DNA of 64,000 nucleotides from Opitutaceae bacterium BACL24 MAG-120322-bin51 (GTDB lineage: Bacteria > Verrucomicrobiota > Verrucomicrobiia > Opitutales > Coraliomargaritaceae): the NCBI GenBank assembly GCA_905182465.1, contig CAJJBI010000001.1:124001-188000 (forward strand), in the 5' to 3' direction. Below the pieces are notes generated by a model. It saw only the letters and a list, made by a program, of their open reading frames with translations, made no database searches and was not told where the DNA came from. Below, in pieces: positions 1 to 9,388 of this stretch (the first letter of the stretch is position 1; the number at the start of each line of letters is the position of its first letter). A program made the position numbers and the translations under genes.

Positions 1-2
1 TG

Positions 3-1001
3 CCTGCGCGATTGATCCGCGATAACAAAATAGCCTACGGCGCTATCCTTGCCGACGGGGAAGAGGTCGAGGTTTCGCTGGGCGGCAGTGTCTATCATGC
101 AGCCGAAACTGATGCAGCCTTACCCTCCGTGGGTGACTGGGTCGCGATCGAAATGGGTGCGGACGAGAATCAGTACGATGCTGTCATCCGCGCGCGTCTG
201 GAACGACATACTTGTCTTTCGCGTAAAGCACCTGGTAAGGGTACTGAGGAGCAAGTCATCGCGGTCAATATTGATGTCGTCTGCGTCGTCACGGATGCGG
301 GGCAGGACTTCAACGAGCGTCGCATGGAGCGCTACTTTGAAATCATGCAGCGCAGTGGTGCGCGCTCGGTTGCCTTGATTAATAAGTCCGATTTGTATTC
401 CCCTGAAGCCAACCAAAAAGCTACGGATACACTACGCAGACTCAGTCCCGAGACGGATATTTTTGTTACTTCCGCCGTTGAAAGTACTGGTGTGGATGTG
501 ATTCGCCACTATCTGAAGCCGGGCGTCACGGTTGCGCTGATCGGTTCAAGTGGAGTGGGGAAGTCTTCCCTGATTAATCAACTCATCGGGCAAGAATGGC
601 TCTGGACGGCCGATGTCAATGCCGTCACGGGCAAAGGCACGCACACCACGACGGCTCGCGAGCTTCTTTGCCTCCGTCGCGGCGGCATGTTGATCGATAA
701 TCCTGGGATCCGAGAAGTCCACATGTGGACGGACGCGAATAGCCTTAAAGCGAGTTTTACCGATTTCGATGCTATGGCCGAGCAGTGCAAATTTCACGAC
801 TGCAAGCACGGTTCTGATAAAGGCTGTGCTGTCCAAGCTGCCATCACGGATGGCACATTGAGCAAAGAGCGCTTTATTAACTATCTCAAACTCGACTTTG
901 AACTTGAGCGTCTCAGTCAACGTAAGAAAAAGCATCAGGTGACCCTAGGGCGCCGCAACCGCCGCGATTTAAAATCCAAGGGCGATCGCTACGGAGAATA
1001 A
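3..1001 (+). CDS. rsgA: Ribosome small-subunit-dependent GTPase RsgA (5' end outside window)
   Basis: RsgA is a circularly permuted GTPase that acts late in 30S ribosomal subunit maturation in the cytoplasm. The G motifs appear in the permuted order: an INKSDL G4 motif, then the GSSGVGKSS P-loop (G1), then DNPGIRE (G3). A C-terminal zinc knuckle follows (CKFHDCKH with a later Cys, about residues 255-270). An OB-fold-like N-terminal stretch precedes the G domain. A TTG at 12 could be read as a start, but the frame stays open to the left edge and the N-terminus looks short for the family, so I infer the true start lies outside the window. It converges with the menaquinone methyltransferase gene, with only about 40 bp between the stops. 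Confidence 0.95.
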   Translation, partial: PARLIRDNKIAYGAILADGEEVEVSLGGSVYHAAETDAALPSVGDWVAIEMGADENQYDAVIRARLERHTCLSRKAPGKGTEEQVIAVNIDVVCVVTDAGQDFNERRMERYFEIMQRSGARSVALINKSDLYSPEANQKATDTLRRLSPETDIFVTSAVESTGVDVIRHYLKPGVTVALIGSSGVGKSSLINQLIGQEWLWTADVNAVTGKGTHTTTARELLCLRRGGMLIDNPGIREVHMWTDANSLKASFTDFDAMAEQCKFHDCKHGSDKGCAVQAAITDGTLSKERFINYLKLDFELERLSQRKKKHQVTLGRRNRRDLKSKGDRYGE

Positions 1002-1040
1002 GTGTATTTGTTTGCGGCTGGTCTAAGGGGACCTAAGTCG

Positions 1041-1748
1041 TTATGTTTGTGGTGCCTTCTGTGCTTTGTGTATAGCCACGATTGAGAAAGTTAGCCCCGT
1101 CGCTTCGACGGTCTCGTAGCCGGCCTGTGTGAGTTGTTCCGTCAGAGCTTCTTTACTTGGAAAGTCTTCAATCGTGCCTGCGAGGTAATCATAGGCACTC
1201 TTATCCCCTGTCGCAAGGGCGGCTACCCAAGGCAGGATGAATTTTAGATAGAAATAGTAGATTGGACAGAACCATTTGTCGGGCTGCGAGAATTCTAACA
1301 CGAAAAGGCGGCCTCCTGGGCGAAGCACGCGAAGGATTTCTTTGAGACCACGCTGGCGATTTTCGAAGTTGCGCACCCCAAACGAAATCGTGAATGCGTC
1401 GACCGAGTTATCTTCCAATGGTAAGTCCATGCAGTCGCCAAACTCGAATGCGATATCAGAATAGCTCTTCTTGGCTGCACGCTTGGCGCGGGCTTCGTCG
1501 AGCATCGGCTCGCAAAAGTCCAATCCAGTCACGGGCACCTCAGTGCCTATGCGATCGCGCAGCTTGAAGGCAACGTCGCCGCTGCCTGTCGCTAGGTCGA
1601 CCACTTCTTTCGGACTACAGGCCTTGACCATTTGGGTGAGCACACGCCTCCAATAAAAATCCACACCTCCGCTCAGAAGGTGATTGGCTAGGTCGTAGCG
1701 CCCGGCGATCCCGGCGAACATTTTGTTGACTGCTTTTCCTTCTGGCAT
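1041..1748 (-). CDS. menG: Demethylmenaquinone/ubiquinone C-methyltransferase (UbiE/MenG)
   Basis: This SAM-dependent class I methyltransferase carries out the C-methylation step of menaquinone (or ubiquinone) synthesis. The N-terminus ([18 protein letters not shown]) is the UbiE signature, followed by the SAM-binding motif [13 protein letters not shown] and the downstream family block [12 protein letters not shown]. Its 235 aa match the family length. It is a single gene, with no other quinone genes nearby. Its start faces the end of the ClpX-like gene across about 190 bp that holds a UUCG hairpin. Which quinone it serves cannot be told from the sequence; menaquinone is inferred from the likely Verrucomicrobiota host. 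Confidence 0.93.
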   Translation of the reverse strand: MPEGKAVNKMFAGIAGRYDLANHLLSGGVDFYWRRVLTQMVKACSPKEVVDLATGSGDVAFKLRDRIGTEVPVTGLDFCEPMLDEARAKRAAKKSYSDIAFEFGDCMDLPLEDNSVDAFTISFGVRNFENRQRGLKEILRVLRPGGRLFVLEFSQPDKWFCPIYYFYLKFILPWVAALATGDKSAYDYLAGTIEDFPSKEALTEQLTQAGYETVEATGLTFSIVAIHKAQKAPQT

Positions 1749-1889
1749 GATGGCCGCGCTCTATGCGGAGTGAAACTAAAGTTAGTTGCGTCGTGTGCTA
1801 TATTATGGGGAGACAAGCTTCTGCTTGTTCACGAATTAGCAAGGGAGAATAGCAGAAACCCAGCAAAAATTGAATACAATCGGCCTCCT

Positions 1890-1910
1890 GTGAAAGGCCG
1901 AAGCCTTTGG
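1890..1910 (-). terminator. Possible terminator hairpin after the ClpX-like gene
   Basis: On the minus strand AAAGGC-TTCG-GCCTTT forms a perfect 6-bp stem closed by a UUCG tetraloop, about 35 bp past the stop of the ClpX-like gene. The T-tract is short, so it could be a weak terminator or an mRNA-end hairpin. Confidence 0.45.
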
Positions 1911-1941
1911 CGCATTCGCGTGAGCCCGTCCCCCAATTTTA

Positions 1942-3549
1942 TTAAGAAGACTCTTTCATGCATTCAATACTCCTAACCACCCATTTAGAAAGTTCCTTGT
2001 CTGGATTTTCGATCGCTAGTTTACCCAACTTGAAGACTGTTTGCCCGGTATTGCGGTTGATGATAGTGAGCCCTTGCTTAAAGTCCTTAAACTTTTCGTT
2101 ACAAATAGACTGGATCGTTTGGTCGAGCTCACTGGCTTCGGTAATCAAGGTTTCAACGGCGAGTGGTTTAAACTCAAGCGTGAAGCCGCAGGCTTTTTCG
2201 AAGGCGGCTCCGTAGCGCTTCACGTCGTTCTCCCAAACTGTGCTTTGGAGATGGGCGTTTTTCTCTTTGAGTGCCTCGAGGCAGCTCGATGGATCTGTGA
2301 TCATTTCAGTCGTCACTTCAAAGTGTTTGATTGCGGTTGAGGGTAGCTCAAACTTGTAGTCGCGGAAGAGTCGTTCCATCACCGTCATAATACCGCGCGC
2401 GCCAGTGCGTTCTTTGCTCGCCGTCTCGGCGATGCTCATGATGGCTTCAGGCGTGATCTTAAAATCGATCCCGTAGCCGCGAAAGTCGTCACGATATTGG
2501 TGTAGAACGCTTCCCTCGGAATTGGTCAATATATGCGCTAAGTCTTTAGCTAAGAGCGCTGAGCAAGCGCAGCGCACGGGCACACGTCCAATGAATTCGG
2601 GCTCGAATCCGTATTTGATAAAGTCGCTTGTCTCAGTGTGTTGCAGATAGCTAGAGATGTCTTCTTCCGCATCACTCACATTCGCGCCAAATCCCATTTC
2701 GTGATGGGAGAGTCGTTTCTTGATCGACTCGGCTAGCTTGTCGAAAGCACCACTCACAATGAAGAGGATATTTTTTGTGTTGATCGATTTACGCTTCGGC
2801 TTGCCGCCGCGTTGGATCTCCATCACAGCCTGCATCTGCGCCATCATGTCGCTTGGACTGAAGAGGTTGACCTCGGTCTCTTCCATCAGCTTGAGTAAGT
2901 TAATTTGCACGCCGCGCCCAGAGACATCACGGCCTCCAGCGCTGCCTTCACTGGCGATCTTATCAATCTCATCTACGAATATGATGCCCTTTTCCGCCAG
3001 CTCAATGTTACCATCAGCTGCCTTGACGAGATCTCGAACCAGATCTTCCACATCAGAGCCTACGTAGCCAGTCTCCGAGAATTTCGTTGCATCCGCTTTG
3101 ACGAAGGGCACGCCGATCAAGCGCGCCACGTTTTTCATTAGGTAGGTTTTGCCCACACCAGTCGGTCCTAAAAGTAGAATGTTCTGTTTACTGTATTCGG
3201 TCGTTTCCTCGTCATTGCCCATTAGAGTCGCGCGGACATGATTGTAATGGTCGCAAATCGCGACGGATAGAACCTTCTTCGCCTCATCTTGCCTGATGAC
3301 GAATCGATTTAAATAGTCGCGGATTTCTTTTGGTTTGAGCTGGAAATTACGGATATTTTCCAGCGCCTCCACACTCTTGTCCCCATCAGCTGTAGCCTCT
3401 GGCTCGTTCACGACTTCCTCAGGCTCGTCTGGGAAGGGGTCACCCTCAGGGAATCCGTGCGCGGAAATTTTTACATTAGAGTCCTTGAACAATTCTTTTA
3501 ATTGCTTTTGGATCTCATCAAAGGGATTAGGTGGTTCTTTATCACTCAT
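1942..3549 (-). CDS. ClpX-like AAA+ unfoldase lacking the N-terminal zinc domain
   Basis: The AAA+ core matches ClpX: Walker A GPTGVGKT (residues 128-135), a [12 protein letters not shown] pore loop, Walker [10 protein letters not shown], an [10 protein letters not shown] block and a [12 protein letters not shown] sensor-2 region. A MGFGANV segment lies where ClpX carries its IGF loop, which docks on ClpP, so pairing with ClpP is plausible. Unlike canonical ClpX (about 420 aa), the first 65 residues form an acidic Pro/Glu-rich stretch with no CxxC pairs, so the zinc-binding substrate/adaptor domain is missing. About 110 extra residues of unknown role follow the AAA+ small domain. No clpP is adjacent. 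It could be the main ClpX of this lineage or a specialised paralog. Confidence 0.85.
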   Translation of the reverse strand: MSDKEPPNPFDEIQKQLKELFKDSNVKISAHGFPEGDPFPDEPEEVVNEPEATADGDKSVEALENIRNFQLKPKEIRDYLNRFVIRQDEAKKVLSVAICDHYNHVRATLMGNDEETTEYSKQNILLLGPTGVGKTYLMKNVARLIGVPFVKADATKFSETGYVGSDVEDLVRDLVKAADGNIELAEKGIIFVDEIDKIASEGSAGGRDVSGRGVQINLLKLMEETEVNLFSPSDMMAQMQAVMEIQRGGKPKRKSINTKNILFIVSGAFDKLAESIKKRLSHHEMGFGANVSDAEEDISSYLQHTETSDFIKYGFEPEFIGRVPVRCACSALLAKDLAHILTNSEGSVLHQYRDDFRGYGIDFKITPEAIMSIAETASKERTGARGIMTVMERLFRDYKFELPSTAIKHFEVTTEMITDPSSCLEALKEKNAHLQSTVWENDVKRYGAAFEKACGFTLEFKPLAVETLITEASELDQTIQSICNEKFKDFKQGLTIINRNTGQTVFKLGKLAIENPDKELSKWVVRSIECMKESS

Positions 3550-3653
3550 TTTTTCTAGTTTGACAGTGTTTTCTCGATCCGAAGTATCGCAAATACATTA
3601 ACTCTCGATTTTCATTTCAGCAAGCTCACTCAGCAACCCAAACAAACTCTAGG

Positions 3654-3974
3654 ATGTCCAATAACCTTACCAAGCGAGATATCGTTTTAGATATATACGA
3701 CAAAACTGATTTTCCGCAAAAAGAAGTGCGTGAAACTGTTCAGCTCACTCTTGACGCCATCGCCAGAGCTTTGAGCGAAGGACGTAATGTTGAGCTGCGA
3801 AATTTCGGTGTCTTCGAGGTGCAAATTCGTAAGTCGCGCATCGGTCGTAATCCTAACAAGCCAGAAACGGATGTTGTTATTCCAAAGCGTGCCGTGATTA
3901 AATTCAAGGCCGGAAAAGAATTGAAAGCGCAGCTAAAAGACATGGATGTCGATGCCCACGAAGGGGGCGAGTAA
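3654..3974 (+). CDS. HU/IHF-family DNA-binding protein
   Basis: This small nucleoid protein (106 aa) bends DNA as a dimer. The N-terminal helices (LTKRDIVLDIYDKTDF) are followed by the family beta-arm region (GRNVELRNFGVFEV, then GRNPNKPETDV with the Asn-Pro that intercalates into DNA) and the FKAGKELK end. The RNFGVFEV and GRNPNKP blocks look more like IHF-alpha than HU. An acidic tail ends the protein. It lies divergent from the ClpX-like gene across about 100 bp and 51 bp before hisS. IHF versus HU function cannot be settled from sequence alone. Confidence 0.93.
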   Translation: MSNNLTKRDIVLDIYDKTDFPQKEVRETVQLTLDAIARALSEGRNVELRNFGVFEVQIRKSRIGRNPNKPETDVVIPKRAVIKFKAGKELKAQLKDMDVDAHEGGE

Positions 3975-4025
3975 GTTAAATTCGGATGAATCTCCGACCC
4001 TTTATTTTGTTAAGGGATACTCTTT

Positions 4026-5360
4026 ATGCAGTTTGAAACCTTACCTGGTTTTCGGGAATTTTACCCGGAGGCATGTGCCCGCCGGAATCACATCTTTGGT
4101 AGCTGGCGCTCAGTCGCGCGCGCGTTTAATTTTTTGGAATACGATGCGCCTGTCCTAGAGCCCTTAGAGCTTTATATTGAGAAGTCGGGCGAAGAGATTG
4201 TAGGACAACTTTTCAACTTTGAAGATCGCGGTGGCCGCGCGGTCGCTCTGCGCCCTGAGATGACGCCCTCACTTGCTCGGTTGATTGGTGCAAAGGCCAA
4301 TAGTCTAAAGCGCCCTGTGAAATGGTTTAATATTGGCGAACATTATCGCTACGAGCGCCCGCAGAAGGGACGCCTTCGCGCTTTTTATCAGCTGAACGTC
4401 GATATTCTTGGTGAACAAGGTCCCGCTGCTGACGCTGAGTTGATCACGCTACTCTGCCAGTCGCTACAAAGCTTCGGCCTCGATCATAGCGATTTCAAAA
4501 TCCGCCTTAGTGATCGTGATCTTTGGTTGCTCATGTTAGCCGCCGAGGGACTCGACGAGGCAGGTAGCACTAGTGTACTTGGTATCATTGATAAGTTGGA
4601 GCGCACCGATCGCACAAAAACGATCGAAAAGCTGTCACCCATACTCGGCGATGAAGCCGAAGATTTTCTCGGTAGGATTGAAGAAGCCATCGCTATCCAC
4701 GATTTTGATACATTACGTAGCTACATCGAGAATTTGCCACTCGAAGGTGACCTCGCTGCCGAAGCTAAAGCTCGCATTGAAGAATGGTCTCAACTTTTGC
4801 GCAACCTCAAGGCGTCTGGTGTGGGCGACTTTATTAAAATCGATCTCGGGATCGTCCGCGGGCTAGCTTATTACACTGGTTTTGTTTTTGAAGCTTTTGA
4901 AGCCAGCGGCGAAGGCCGCGCACTCGCTGGGGGAGGGCGCTACGACGCGCTCGTCAAAAAACTCGGTGGTCCCGATATGCCTGCAGTCGGTTTCGCGATG
5001 GGTGATGTCACTTTAGTCGATCTGCTGGAAAGCAAATCGCTAATGCCGAAATATATTCAAAGCCCTGAGTTCATCGCGATCATCGGTGGTGAAGATGAAC
5101 GCGATGTCGCATTGGCCGACGCTGCACAGCTACGCGCGGTCGGTTATCAAATCGAGTATCCATTTAAAAACCAAGGTTTCGCTAAGCAGTTCAAATCGGC
5201 CAACCAATCCGGTGCCCGCTTTGCCCTGATCTACGGCAGCGAAGAACTTGAGCGCGGCGTAGTCAAGGTTCGCGACCTCTCAAAAGGCAGCGAAGTTGAA
5301 ATTCCCCGCGATCAATTACTCCTGCAAGTTCCTACCCTTCTCGAAAGAGGTATCGAGTAG
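4026..5360 (+). CDS. hisS: Histidine--tRNA ligase
   Basis: This class II aminoacyl-tRNA synthetase charges tRNA-His. Visible motifs are the motif-2 region RYERPQKGRLRAFYQ, an ATP-site LRPEMTPSLAR and a histidine-A motif GIVRGLAYYTGFVFEAF. The last 90 residues form a Rossmann-like anticodon-binding domain, which the HisZ regulatory subunit lacks, so I call HisS rather than HisZ. The RGLAYYTG motif carries Ala where most HisRS enzymes have Asp. A purine-rich AAGGG precedes the ATG. It follows the HU/IHF gene closely on the same strand and may share its transcript. Confidence 0.9.
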   Translation: MQFETLPGFREFYPEACARRNHIFGSWRSVARAFNFLEYDAPVLEPLELYIEKSGEEIVGQLFNFEDRGGRAVALRPEMTPSLARLIGAKANSLKRPVKWFNIGEHYRYERPQKGRLRAFYQLNVDILGEQGPAADAELITLLCQSLQSFGLDHSDFKIRLSDRDLWLLMLAAEGLDEAGSTSVLGIIDKLERTDRTKTIEKLSPILGDEAEDFLGRIEEAIAIHDFDTLRSYIENLPLEGDLAAEAKARIEEWSQLLRNLKASGVGDFIKIDLGIVRGLAYYTGFVFEAFEASGEGRALAGGGRYDALVKKLGGPDMPAVGFAMGDVTLVDLLESKSLMPKYIQSPEFIAIIGGEDERDVALADAAQLRAVGYQIEYPFKNQGFAKQFKSANQSGARFALIYGSEELERGVVKVRDLSKGSEVEIPRDQLLLQVPTLLERGIE

Positions 5361-5492
5361 AAATAACAAAACCACTTACAAAGCAAAAAGTATAAGGTTT
5401 TTCCTTTGGTTGTGTGAGTGGTGACCTGTTAATTGCGCGCCTTAAAACCGTAGTTTTAATTCAGCTAACTTCCAAGCTAAGCCAAGGAGTTC

Positions 5493-6350
5493 CTATTGGA
5501 GGGCATTTGGTAATTCAAATAACTTAGAGAGTAAGCCCACATTAAGGGCTGAGTTATTAAGCTGGATTTTGCTCACGACTTTACTGTCTTTCAATATCGC
5601 CAATTGAAAGGGCGTCGGTAGGCCATCGACATCGCGGTAATCGCTATAAATGGTTTCTGTTATTCCACCTTTAGGCAGGGTCTGCCTTTCGGCGAGCGGA
5701 TAGAGAGTCTGAGGGTCGACGAAAATCTCGTAAATATTTCCGTAGGTGTCGATTACTCCGACTTTTATGCTGTCGTTACCAGCCCATTGCTCGACCTCTA
5801 TCTCTACAATTTCACCTTCACCTTGGTTTGCGCTGATGATCCGATCGAAAAAGCGAGTTTGTGCCACCCATGCCGCGGCCTCTTCTCCCTCGATGCGTGC
5901 GAACTGATCCTCTTGTTGTGGCGCACGGATGCGCTGCCAGACAGTATCGGCACTCACTCCGAAGATGATCTCTTGCGAGCCTCGTTTGATTTTGAAGCGC
6001 ATCTTATCCGGGCGTTTTTTGATTAGGGTAAAGGAGGAGTTTTCGCCACCGCTTTCGATCGTTCCCGCCGCGCGGATCGTTTGCGTGCTGCGAAGTAAGC
6101 CTGACTTGCAGTTGACTGATAGGTAGGCCGCCATAAAAGTTTTGCGATCGCTCAATTCTTGAATGGAACCATATGGTAGTCGTATTTCGGCTGGGGCAGT
6201 ATTAGGTGAGCTCACTTTGTTATTTATAGCCGAATAGACTGCCAAATAGGCCAGTCCGATCAGTCCAAAGCAGAGCAGCAGCCAACTCAGCTTTTTGAGC
6301 GTGGTCGATTGCCCATTAATGGCTTTGGTATTGGTATAATTAGACCTCAT
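5493..6350 (-). CDS. Membrane-anchored protein of unknown function, LolA-like fold suspected
   Basis: I do not recognise this protein by name. The N-terminus has one membrane segment (about residues 21-40, LSWLLLCFGLIGLAYLAV) and the rest appears periplasmic. The second half reads as alternating beta strands such as VDPQTLYPLAERQTLP and ETIYSDYRDVDGLPTPFQL. These resemble the outer-membrane-lipoprotein-sorting (LolA/DUF4292-like) fold, in which a half-barrel binds a lipid or lipoprotein tail. The start is uncertain: a GTG at 6368 adds six residues, and neither start has a good ribosome site. It is monocistronic, convergent with hisS. Confidence 0.7.
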   Translation of the reverse strand: MRSNYTNTKAINGQSTTLKKLSWLLLCFGLIGLAYLAVYSAINNKVSSPNTAPAEIRLPYGSIQELSDRKTFMAAYLSVNCKSGLLRSTQTIRAAGTIESGGENSSFTLIKKRPDKMRFKIKRGSQEIIFGVSADTVWQRIRAPQQEDQFARIEGEEAAAWVAQTRFFDRIISANQGEGEIVEIEVEQWAGNDSIKVGVIDTYGNIYEIFVDPQTLYPLAERQTLPKGGITETIYSDYRDVDGLPTPFQLAILKDSKVVSKIQLNNSALNVGLLSKLFELPNALQ

Positions 6351-6630
6351 AACAATGTATAAGTGCACAAAATTGCATTAAGGGGAGTTTCGCAATAGTT
6401 AATTAATCGGCAAACTTCATCTTAAAAGTGTCAGTTAAATGGCGTAACCATGGTTTTTCGTTCTGCCTTAGTGCCTTGACCACTTAAATATATCGCTGCT
6501 TTGCTTTTTCTCTGAGTTTGCTGCTATTTTGAATATCAAGATAGCGGCTGGACTACCCTTTCTGCAGTCTTGCAATAAATGGAAGTAGTATATCTTATTT
6601 TGAGTCTGATTAAAGTTAGGAAGCAAAATT

Positions 6631-8316
6631 ATGGCCAAGCCCACACCTACTTTCCATTACCAAAGGCAATTCCCTCTCGGAAAGGATAAGACGCAGTACC
6701 GTCTGCTTACGGATGGATTTGTGGAAACCGCCGATTTTGGCGGTGAATCCATGCTAAAGGTCGACCCGAAGGCGCTAACTTATCTCTCAGAAACAGCGAT
6801 GAAAGACATCTCCTTTCGCCTCCGAACGGAGCACTTGGAGAAGGTCGCTGCGATTCTAGACGATCCAGAAGCTACGGAAAATGACCGTACGATTGCGCTG
6901 ACTATGCTCCGAAATGCCGAGGTCTCCGCCCATGGCGTTTTGCCCTTTTGCCAGGACACGGGCACCGCCATCATCCTTGGTAAAAAAGGCCAAAGAGTCT
7001 GGACTGGCGGGGGTGACGAGGCCGCGCTTTCCGAAGGCGTCTACAATGCATACACCAAAGAAAATTTGCGCTATTCGCAAATGGCACCGCTCTCCATGTA
7101 CGAAGAGATCAATACCGAATGCAACTTGCCCGCTCAGATCGACTTGCTAGCGACGGACGGTGATAGCTACGACTTCCTTTTCGTTGCCAAGGGTGGGGGC
7201 TCGGCCAACAAGACCTTCTTCTATCAAGAAACCAAGGCGCTGCTCAATCCGGCCAATCTTGAGAAATTCTGTATTGAGAAAATGGGCACGCTTGGCACCT
7301 CCGCTTGTCCGCCGTATCACATTGCTTTCGTTATAGGTGGAACCTCGGCCGAGTCCTGCTTGAAAACGGTCAAGTTGGCCTCGACTAAATACTACGACGA
7401 ATTGCCGACCGAGGGTAATGAGTATGGTCAGGCCTTCCGTGACACCGTGCTCGAAGCCAAGCTTCTAGAATACACGCGTAAGATGGGCTATGGCGCCCAG
7501 TTCGGCGGTAAATACTTTGCCCTTGATGTGCGCGTCGTCCGTCTGCCGCGTCACGGTGCCTCTTGCCCCATCGGTCTTGGTGTTTCTTGCTCTGCGGACC
7601 GCAACGTAAAGGCAAGGATCGACAAAGCCGGTGTTTGGCTTGAGCAGCTCGAAGAAAACCCCGGTCGTTTTATCCCTGCCGAAGGCGATATTCCGAAGCC
7701 AAAAGATCCCGTTGCGATCAATTTGAATCGCCCGATGAAAGACATTCTTGCTGAACTGAAGAAATACCCCGTGGCTACACCTCTCTCGCTGAGCGGTACG
7801 ATTGTCGTTGGGCGTGATATCGCACATGCGAAGATCCAAGAGCGTCTCGATCAGGGTCAAGGCATGCCTGAGTATTTGAAAAATCACCCGATCTACTATG
7901 CAGGCCCTGCGAAGACGCCTGCTGGTAAACCTTCTGGTTCTTTCGGTCCGACTACGGCTGGGCGTATGGATAGCTATGTGCAAGCTTTCCAGAAAGAGGG
8001 CGGCTCTATGATTATGCTAGCCAAAGGTAATCGCTCAAAGCAAGTCACAGATGCTTGTAAGGAATTCGGCGGTTTCTACCTTGGTTCCATCGGCGGGCCT
8101 GCCGCTTTACTGGCGGAGCATAATATTAAAAATGTCGAAGTGCTGGAATACCCTGAGCTCGGAATGGAAGCTATCTGGAAGATCGAAGTGGAAGACTTCC
8201 CCGCTTATATTCTGATCGATGATAAGGGTAACGACTTCTTCGCCGATGTCCGCACCGCTTGCTCACAATGCGCCTTGAGTGCTTACGAAAATGCTCGAGC
8301 GGATATGACGAAGTAG
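6631..8316 (+). CDS. fumA: Class I (4Fe-4S) fumarate hydratase
   Basis: It catalyses reversible hydration of fumarate to malate in the TCA cycle. The 561 aa match the FumA/FumB single-chain type, with the alpha-type domain first and the beta-type domain after about residue 390 (GTPLSLSG-like block, then [20 protein letters not shown]). Conserved cysteines that can ligate the oxygen-sensitive cluster are seen in [17 protein letters not shown] and [11 protein letters not shown] clear AGGAAG ribosome site lies upstream of the ATG. It stands alone, with no other TCA genes nearby. Confidence 0.94.
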   Translation: MAKPTPTFHYQRQFPLGKDKTQYRLLTDGFVETADFGGESMLKVDPKALTYLSETAMKDISFRLRTEHLEKVAAILDDPEATENDRTIALTMLRNAEVSAHGVLPFCQDTGTAIILGKKGQRVWTGGGDEAALSEGVYNAYTKENLRYSQMAPLSMYEEINTECNLPAQIDLLATDGDSYDFLFVAKGGGSANKTFFYQETKALLNPANLEKFCIEKMGTLGTSACPPYHIAFVIGGTSAESCLKTVKLASTKYYDELPTEGNEYGQAFRDTVLEAKLLEYTRKMGYGAQFGGKYFALDVRVVRLPRHGASCPIGLGVSCSADRNVKARIDKAGVWLEQLEENPGRFIPAEGDIPKPKDPVAINLNRPMKDILAELKKYPVATPLSLSGTIVVGRDIAHAKIQERLDQGQGMPEYLKNHPIYYAGPAKTPAGKPSGSFGPTTAGRMDSYVQAFQKEGGSMIMLAKGNRSKQVTDACKEFGGFYLGSIGGPAALLAEHNIKNVEVLEYPELGMEAIWKIEVEDFPAYILIDDKGNDFFADVRTACSQCALSAYENARADMTK

Positions 8317-8425
8317 CTTCGCACTTCATGCGGATTGTGCATAGAGCATTTTTCGACTCACTTGTTCGATATTTACTGTTCGGTATTGTAATCTAAATAG
8401 CTTCGACTAAATTCCTACATACTGT

Positions 8426-8836
8426 ATGCGCCTTGTTTTACTCATCTTCGTTAGCTTTTCGCTCGTTCTGCAAGTGCAGGGCGCGGCTAGTTTACTGAGC
8501 GATTGCCTGAGCCTGGGGAATGCGTGTAAGATGGAGATGCCAGCGGGATCGACTTGCGGTTGTGAGCACGCGGGCGATTTACATATGCTGCCTGCTGCCT
8601 CAGGAGATTGCCCTTATGGTTGTTTGAACTGTAATTTGGAGGCGCACGCCCCCGACATTCTGCTCTCACTACCATCGATATCTCGGACGGCTGAATTCAA
8701 TGGGGCCCTAGAGGCTGTAGTGAAAATGTCGGTGGTCGAATGGTCACCCGACCCCTTGGATGTACTATCTGACGCTAAAATCGACGCGCCGCCGCCACAC
8801 CGTACTATGACGGAGTGGGGTGTTTGGCGTTTATGA
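8426..8836 (+). CDS. Small exported Cys/His/Met-rich protein, function unknown
   Basis: I do not recognise this family. The 136 aa start with a signal peptide (LVLLIFVSFSLVLQVQGAA) followed by a short metal-ligand-rich region: eight Cys with Met and His residues between about residues 25 and 70 (CKMEMPAGSTCGCEHAGDLH and CPYGCLNCN). The second half is Pro-rich with no recognisable domain. It is the first of three consecutive exported proteins, followed by an HMA-like protein and a beta-barrel. That context, plus the ligand content, suggests a periplasmic metal-binding role, which is inference only. Confidence 0.65.
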   Translation: MRLVLLIFVSFSLVLQVQGAASLLSDCLSLGNACKMEMPAGSTCGCEHAGDLHMLPAASGDCPYGCLNCNLEAHAPDILLSLPSISRTAEFNGALEAVVKMSVVEWSPDPLDVLSDAKIDAPPPHRTMTEWGVWRL

Positions 8837-8968
8837 GTTCCACACTCGCGGACGCAACAGCTGCGTCTGCCTCAGATTGTGCGACGAGGGAACTTTTTAT
8901 CGTAGAAGCCGTGGCTGGCTCGTCGGCGCATACCCACTTTATTCCAGTCGGGCTTCCTACTACATACT

Positions 8969-9388
8969 ATGAAACAATTTTTATTATCAATTTTTGCGTT
9001 CACTTCTTTGGCAATGACAACGCAGGCGCGGAGCACAGACACAGGTGACACCTCTGAGGTTCGCGATCAAGTTGCTAAAGGGATGGTTGAAAACCATCCA
9101 AATTACCTAGCTGTCCATACCAAGGGGCTGGTTTGCAGCTCTTGCGGCATCGGCCTGCGTATCCATACCTCGAAGCTCGAAGGTGTGGATAAATCACAGC
9201 TCACCAAAGGTGTTGATCTCGATGTGAAAAAGCAATTGGTCTTGGTCGCCTTCAAGCCAGATGCGGCTATCGACGTCGATGGCGTGAGAGAGGCGATTTA
9301 TAAAGCTGGTTATGATCCTGTTCATTACTACCTCTGGACGGAGATGGGCGGTATTACTCAAACTGTTTACCCTGCATCTGAAAAATGA
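8969..9388 (+). CDS. Exported heavy-metal-associated (HMA-like) domain protein
   Basis: This 139-aa protein has a signal peptide (MKQFLLSIFAFTSLAMTTQA) and a ferredoxin-like HMA-type domain. A GLVCSSCGIGLR motif corresponds to the GMTCxxC copper/mercury-binding loop, and the ending EAIYKAGYDPVHY fits the HMA end. CopZ and MerP proteins use this CxxC to carry a soft metal ion. Its stop overlaps the start of the beta-barrel gene (ATGA), so the two are translationally coupled. The carried metal cannot be read from sequence. Confidence 0.8.
   Translation: MKQFLLSIFAFTSLAMTTQARSTDTGDTSEVRDQVAKGMVENHPNYLAVHTKGLVCSSCGIGLRIHTSKLEGVDKSQLTKGVDLDVKKQLVLVAFKPDAAIDVDGVREAIYKAGYDPVHYYLWTEMGGITQTVYPASEK

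Noticed and set aside
1770-1976. 68-codon plus-strand frame between menG and the ClpX-like gene
   Set aside because: Overlaps the ClpX-like gene end, contains the UUCG hairpin and has no family resemblance; likely chance.
5442-5459. TTAAAAC/GTTTTAA hairpin after hisS
   Set aside because: A/T-only stem of 7 bp without a clear T-run; too weak to call a terminator.
8815-9048. 77-codon frame overlapping two exported-protein genes
   Set aside because: Overlaps both neighbours, lacks a ribosome site, and reads through the HMA-like gene start; a shadow frame.
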